Shown one piece after another: positions 61,898 to 64,000 of a DNA stretch of 64,000 nt. The position numbers and the translations under genes are program-made. The stretch's first letter is position 1. Each line of letters starts with the position of its first letter. The stretch spans positions 868,001 to 932,000 of the forward strand of contig NZ_BCXJ01000001.1 of the NCBI RefSeq assembly GCF_001598215.1, written 5' to 3'. The DNA comes from Shouchella clausii (GTDB taxonomy: Bacteria > Bacillota > Bacilli > Bacillales > Bacillaceae_D). Under the pieces are notes generated by a model. The model was not told where the DNA came from. It did no database searches and worked only from the letters and a program-made list of their open reading frames with translations.

Positions 61898-61947
61898 ATT
61901 TATTTGCTGTTTACCCGCAAAGGGCGTGATAGATTTTTTTCGCATAC

Positions 61948-62742
61948 CTAGAGAGTTAAACCGATCGTAATGATATTGTAGATATTTATTCCAATTATAA
62001 GAATTACTGAAAAAGTGAATATTTTCTCGATGTGTAAATTAGATAATTTTAATAGGAGACTATTTCCAATAATCCCTCCAATGATACCCCCGGGAATCAT
62101 AACAAGCAGCATGTATAGATTGTAGTCACCAAAGCCGGTAGTAAATGCAACGACTAAAAGAGCGGAGATTTGCGAGAAAAATATAATAAAAATGGAATGG
62201 TATCCTGCATATTTTGTCGTCATCGAAAAAAGCAAACATAGTACGGCTACATTTAATGGCCCTCCGCCAATCCCTATAAATGAAGACAGAAACCCTAAGG
62301 CAAGCCCAACTAACAAAATGATCCATTTATTTGCGAGCCTATAGGATTTTGACTTACCCTTATTTTTAAAATAAATAATGATTAATAACAGCAATAGCAC
62401 TAATAAACTAGATTGAATAATAGCCGTTATATTGGGTATGTTTAGGGAAATAGCGATTAAATTGAAAATCGTTTTTCCTAATATCCCTCCCATAATCGAT
62501 CCAAAAGCAATAATGGAACTCGATACTTTATCAAGCTTAATTTTTTGCTGTTTCATTTTCATAAGAGAAACGGTAGCCATTGATAAAACGGTTGTTGCAG
62601 ATAAAATACTAATTGTTGGTAGATCAAAATGCCCAAACAAGTCCAAAACAGGTTTTATAATGACGCCTCCGCCCAGACCTGCGGCTGCCCCAATTGTTGT
62701 AGCGAGAAGGCCTAACAAAAAATATAGCACAAAAATAACCAT
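61948..62742 (-). CDS. TauE/SafE-family sulfite/organosulfur exporter-like permease
   Basis: A 264-residue protein with eight membrane segments. Family repeats: LLATTIGAAAGLGGGVIIKP at the N-terminus and LALGFLSSFIGIGGGPLNVA in the second half, the two G-rich motifs of the TauE/SafE (DUF81) superfamily, which exports or imports sulfite, sulfoacetate or other sulfur anions. TAGGAGG precedes ATG 62742. It is divergent from the GntR regulator, with AT-rich codon use compared with htpX. Substrate unknown. Confidence 0.88.
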   Translation of the reverse strand: MVIFVLYFLLGLLATTIGAAAGLGGGVIIKPVLDLFGHFDLPTISILSATTVLSMATVSLMKMKQQKIKLDKVSSSIIAFGSIMGGILGKTIFNLIAISLNIPNITAIIQSSLLVLLLLLIIIYFKNKGKSKSYRLANKWIILLVGLALGFLSSFIGIGGGPLNVAVLCLLFSMTTKYAGYHSIFIIFFSQISALLVVAFTTGFGDYNLYMLLVMIPGGIIGGIIGNSLLLKLSNLHIEKIFTFSVILIIGINIYNIITIGLTL

Positions 62743-62934
62743 TAACTCCTCCTAAACTTGCGCTCTATTGATCATTTGTATTTTATCAAATTAAAAGTGG
62801 TTTACATAATACCGATAAGTTATAGGATATAAGCAAAGGTTATGATCGATAATGATTATTTAGAGGGATAATGGTTAACTCGCTTTAAATTTGCTATATT
62901 GAAGGTATAACATGTGAACGTGGAGGTTAATCTG

Positions 62935-63657
62935 TTGTCTCAAAAGCCTAAAAGAATTGCGAAGTATAAAATGATTGAAGAATATATACTTGAAAAAATA
63001 AAGAGCGGAGAATATACCAAGGGACAATTAATCGAGACGGAGCAAGAATTAGTGGATAAATTTGGCGTTAGTCGAGTAACCGTGCGGCAGGCTACGAATA
63101 ATCTTGTTGCAAAGGGATATTTATCAAGAAGTCAAGGCAGTGGCACTTATGTATCGAGCTCTCAAATTGTTGGGAGAACAACGAACGTGAAGAGTTTTAC
63201 AGAAGAAATGAAGGAAATGGGGAAAGTTGCCAGTACAGAAATAAAAGAATTCAAAATAACGTCTGCTAGCCAAGAGATCGCTCATAAATTACGAATTGAG
63301 AACGGCAGTCCTGTTTATTTTATTAAAAGGCTTCGAAAAGCGGATGACATTCCTATGATGCTGGAGTCTACTTATATGAGTGTAAAGGAATATCCTGACC
63401 TCTCCTATGAGGATATGACGAAGTCCAAATATAAGTATATTGAAGAAGTGAAAAATCAGATCATTGATCATTCCCACCACGTTGTTGTACCAATCATGCC
63501 TACAGAAGAGATTATTAAGTATTTTAACTATAACCCAGATCAACCGCTCATCAAATTGCTAAATACCACGTTCTTATCTACAGGAAAAGTATTGGATTAT
63601 ACCGAAGTCATTCTGAATTCCGAGAAGTACCAATATCAATCAATAAGAGCTAAATAA
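62935..63657 (+). CDS. GntR-family (HutC/UTRA type) transcriptional regulator
   Basis: A 240-residue regulator. Winged helix: KYKMIEEYILEKIKSGEY, TEQELVDKFGVSRVTVRQA, GYLSRSQGSGTYV; C-terminal UTRA effector domain from NVKSFTEEMKEMGK to YTEVILNSEKYQYQS. Start TTG 62935, 8 bases after GGAGG; an in-frame GTG at 62914 lacks a site. A TATATT -10-like box is at about 62896. It probably regulates the divergent TauE/SafE gene and/or a gene to the right of the window, whose promoter is seen at the edge. Confidence 0.88.
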   Translation: MSQKPKRIAKYKMIEEYILEKIKSGEYTKGQLIETEQELVDKFGVSRVTVRQATNNLVAKGYLSRSQGSGTYVSSSQIVGRTTNVKSFTEEMKEMGKVASTEIKEFKITSASQEIAHKLRIENGSPVYFIKRLRKADDIPMMLESTYMSVKEYPDLSYEDMTKSKYKYIEEVKNQIIDHSHHVVVPIMPTEEIIKYFNYNPDQPLIKLLNTTFLSTGKVLDYTEVILNSEKYQYQSIRAK

Positions 63658-63971
63658 TTTGTATTAACAAATTTACAAGGTGATTTGCTGCTGAAATCGT
63701 CTCAATCTTAAATAGTTAATTGCTGAGGCATTCGTCAACGGTGATGAATGCCTTTATTTACCGCCTGTTTTTTCATACGTCGGGGGCTTTATAATTGCCG
63801 TAAACCTTGAGAAGAAGGCAAGATTTCAGGAAAGGTTGGAAAACTCCTCTCTAGAAGGATATTTTAGTTTGAAGACCATATAGTTGTCATTTCCACATGA
63901 TGAATGATAACCACTATTTGATAGTTATTCCGGTTAAACGACAAAACATTAACACATAAAAATAAATTGTA
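63658..63971. other. Gap after GntR gene, no ORF seen
   Basis: Holds the terminator at 63726-63753 and an inverted repeat, ACTATTTGATAGT, at about 63913-63925 that could be an operator for the edge promoter. No ORF of useful length on either strand. Confidence 0.4.
63726..63753 (+). terminator. Terminator after GntR regulator
   Basis: AGGCATTCGTC pairs with GATGAATGCCT (11 bp, one G-U), loop of 6, then TTTATTTA. Confidence 0.7.
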
Positions 63972-63999
63972 TTGACATATTTAATGGATTTGATACTAT
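63972..63999 (+). promoter_or_regulatory. SigmaA-type promoter at right edge
   Basis: TTGACA (63972-63977), 16-base spacer, TACTAT (63994-63999). It points out of the window, so the gene it drives is not visible. Confidence 0.6.
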
Positions 64000-64000
64000 G

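Noticed and set aside
1-64000. CRISPR arrays, prophage, rRNA operon, integrase
   Set aside because: No regularly spaced repeats, phage structural genes, rRNA sequence or integrase were seen anywhere in the window.

Overview
The window reads as chromosomal DNA of a low-to-mid GC Bacillaceae member. The gene families (HtpX, GlcT/LicT-type antiterminator, BglG/MtlR-type PTS regulator, YdhK, AzlCD, ABC-F, HutU/HutI, DUF917/HyuA) and the Bacillus-style GGAGG ribosome binding sites with frequent TTG/GTG starts fit an alkaliphilic soil Bacillus such as Shouchella (Bacillus) clausii. That species guess is inference only. No prophage, CRISPR array or rRNA operon was seen; there is one tRNA-Arg(CCU).

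Layout. 1-3.3 kb: a partial nucleotidyltransferase-like gene and a Fur-box-controlled P1B-type metal ATPase. 3.35-9.8 kb: a galactitol-type PTS operon (PRD regulator, EIIA, EIIB, EIIC, two zinc alcohol dehydrogenases and a 50-residue membrane peptide between them). 9.8-17.9 kb: an AT-rich sulfatase island (formylglycine-generating enzyme and LacI regulator, divergent from sulfatase, GPH sugar transporter, second sulfatase), bracketed by a 34-bp direct repeat and carrying a third, decayed sulfatase. 18-22 kb: an ABC-F resistance-type ATPase behind a transcription attenuator, a doubly frameshifted methyltransferase, a small membrane protein and a YdhK lipoprotein. 22-30 kb: LD-carboxypeptidase, a PTS EIICB with its antiterminator and RAT site, a two-component system with a membrane protein, and an MFS exporter. 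30-38.8 kb: an atypical AraC-type response regulator followed by a histidine-degradation cluster (hutU, hutI, M20 hydrolase, HutF-like deiminase, YjiH-like membrane protein with a frameshifted C-terminus). 39-45.6 kb: hydrolase, tRNA, small enzymes and a decayed IS605-type TnpB locus. 45.7-50.3 kb: a TetR-controlled NCS1 permease/DUF917/HyuA operon. 50.3-55 kb: HD hydrolase, a second-type hisS behind an apparent histidine leader-peptide attenuator, and small membrane proteins. 55-64 kb: XRE-controlled azlCD, a cre-controlled sugar ABC importer, a pentapeptide-repeat protein, htpX, a TauE/SafE permease and a GntR regulator.

The genes are mostly scavenging and catabolic modules, each with its own local control element (PRD regulator, LacI operators, RAT/terminator, TetR and XRE palindromes, cre site, CsoR-like palindrome). 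Most unusual are the hisS leader (a 15-codon ORF with tandem His codons next to its stop, a hairpin, then an intrinsic terminator), the ABC-F leader, the hut cluster that appears to replace HutG by a deiminase plus an M20 hydrolase, and the repeat-bracketed sulfatase island. All statements come from reading the sequence; no database search or folding program was run.
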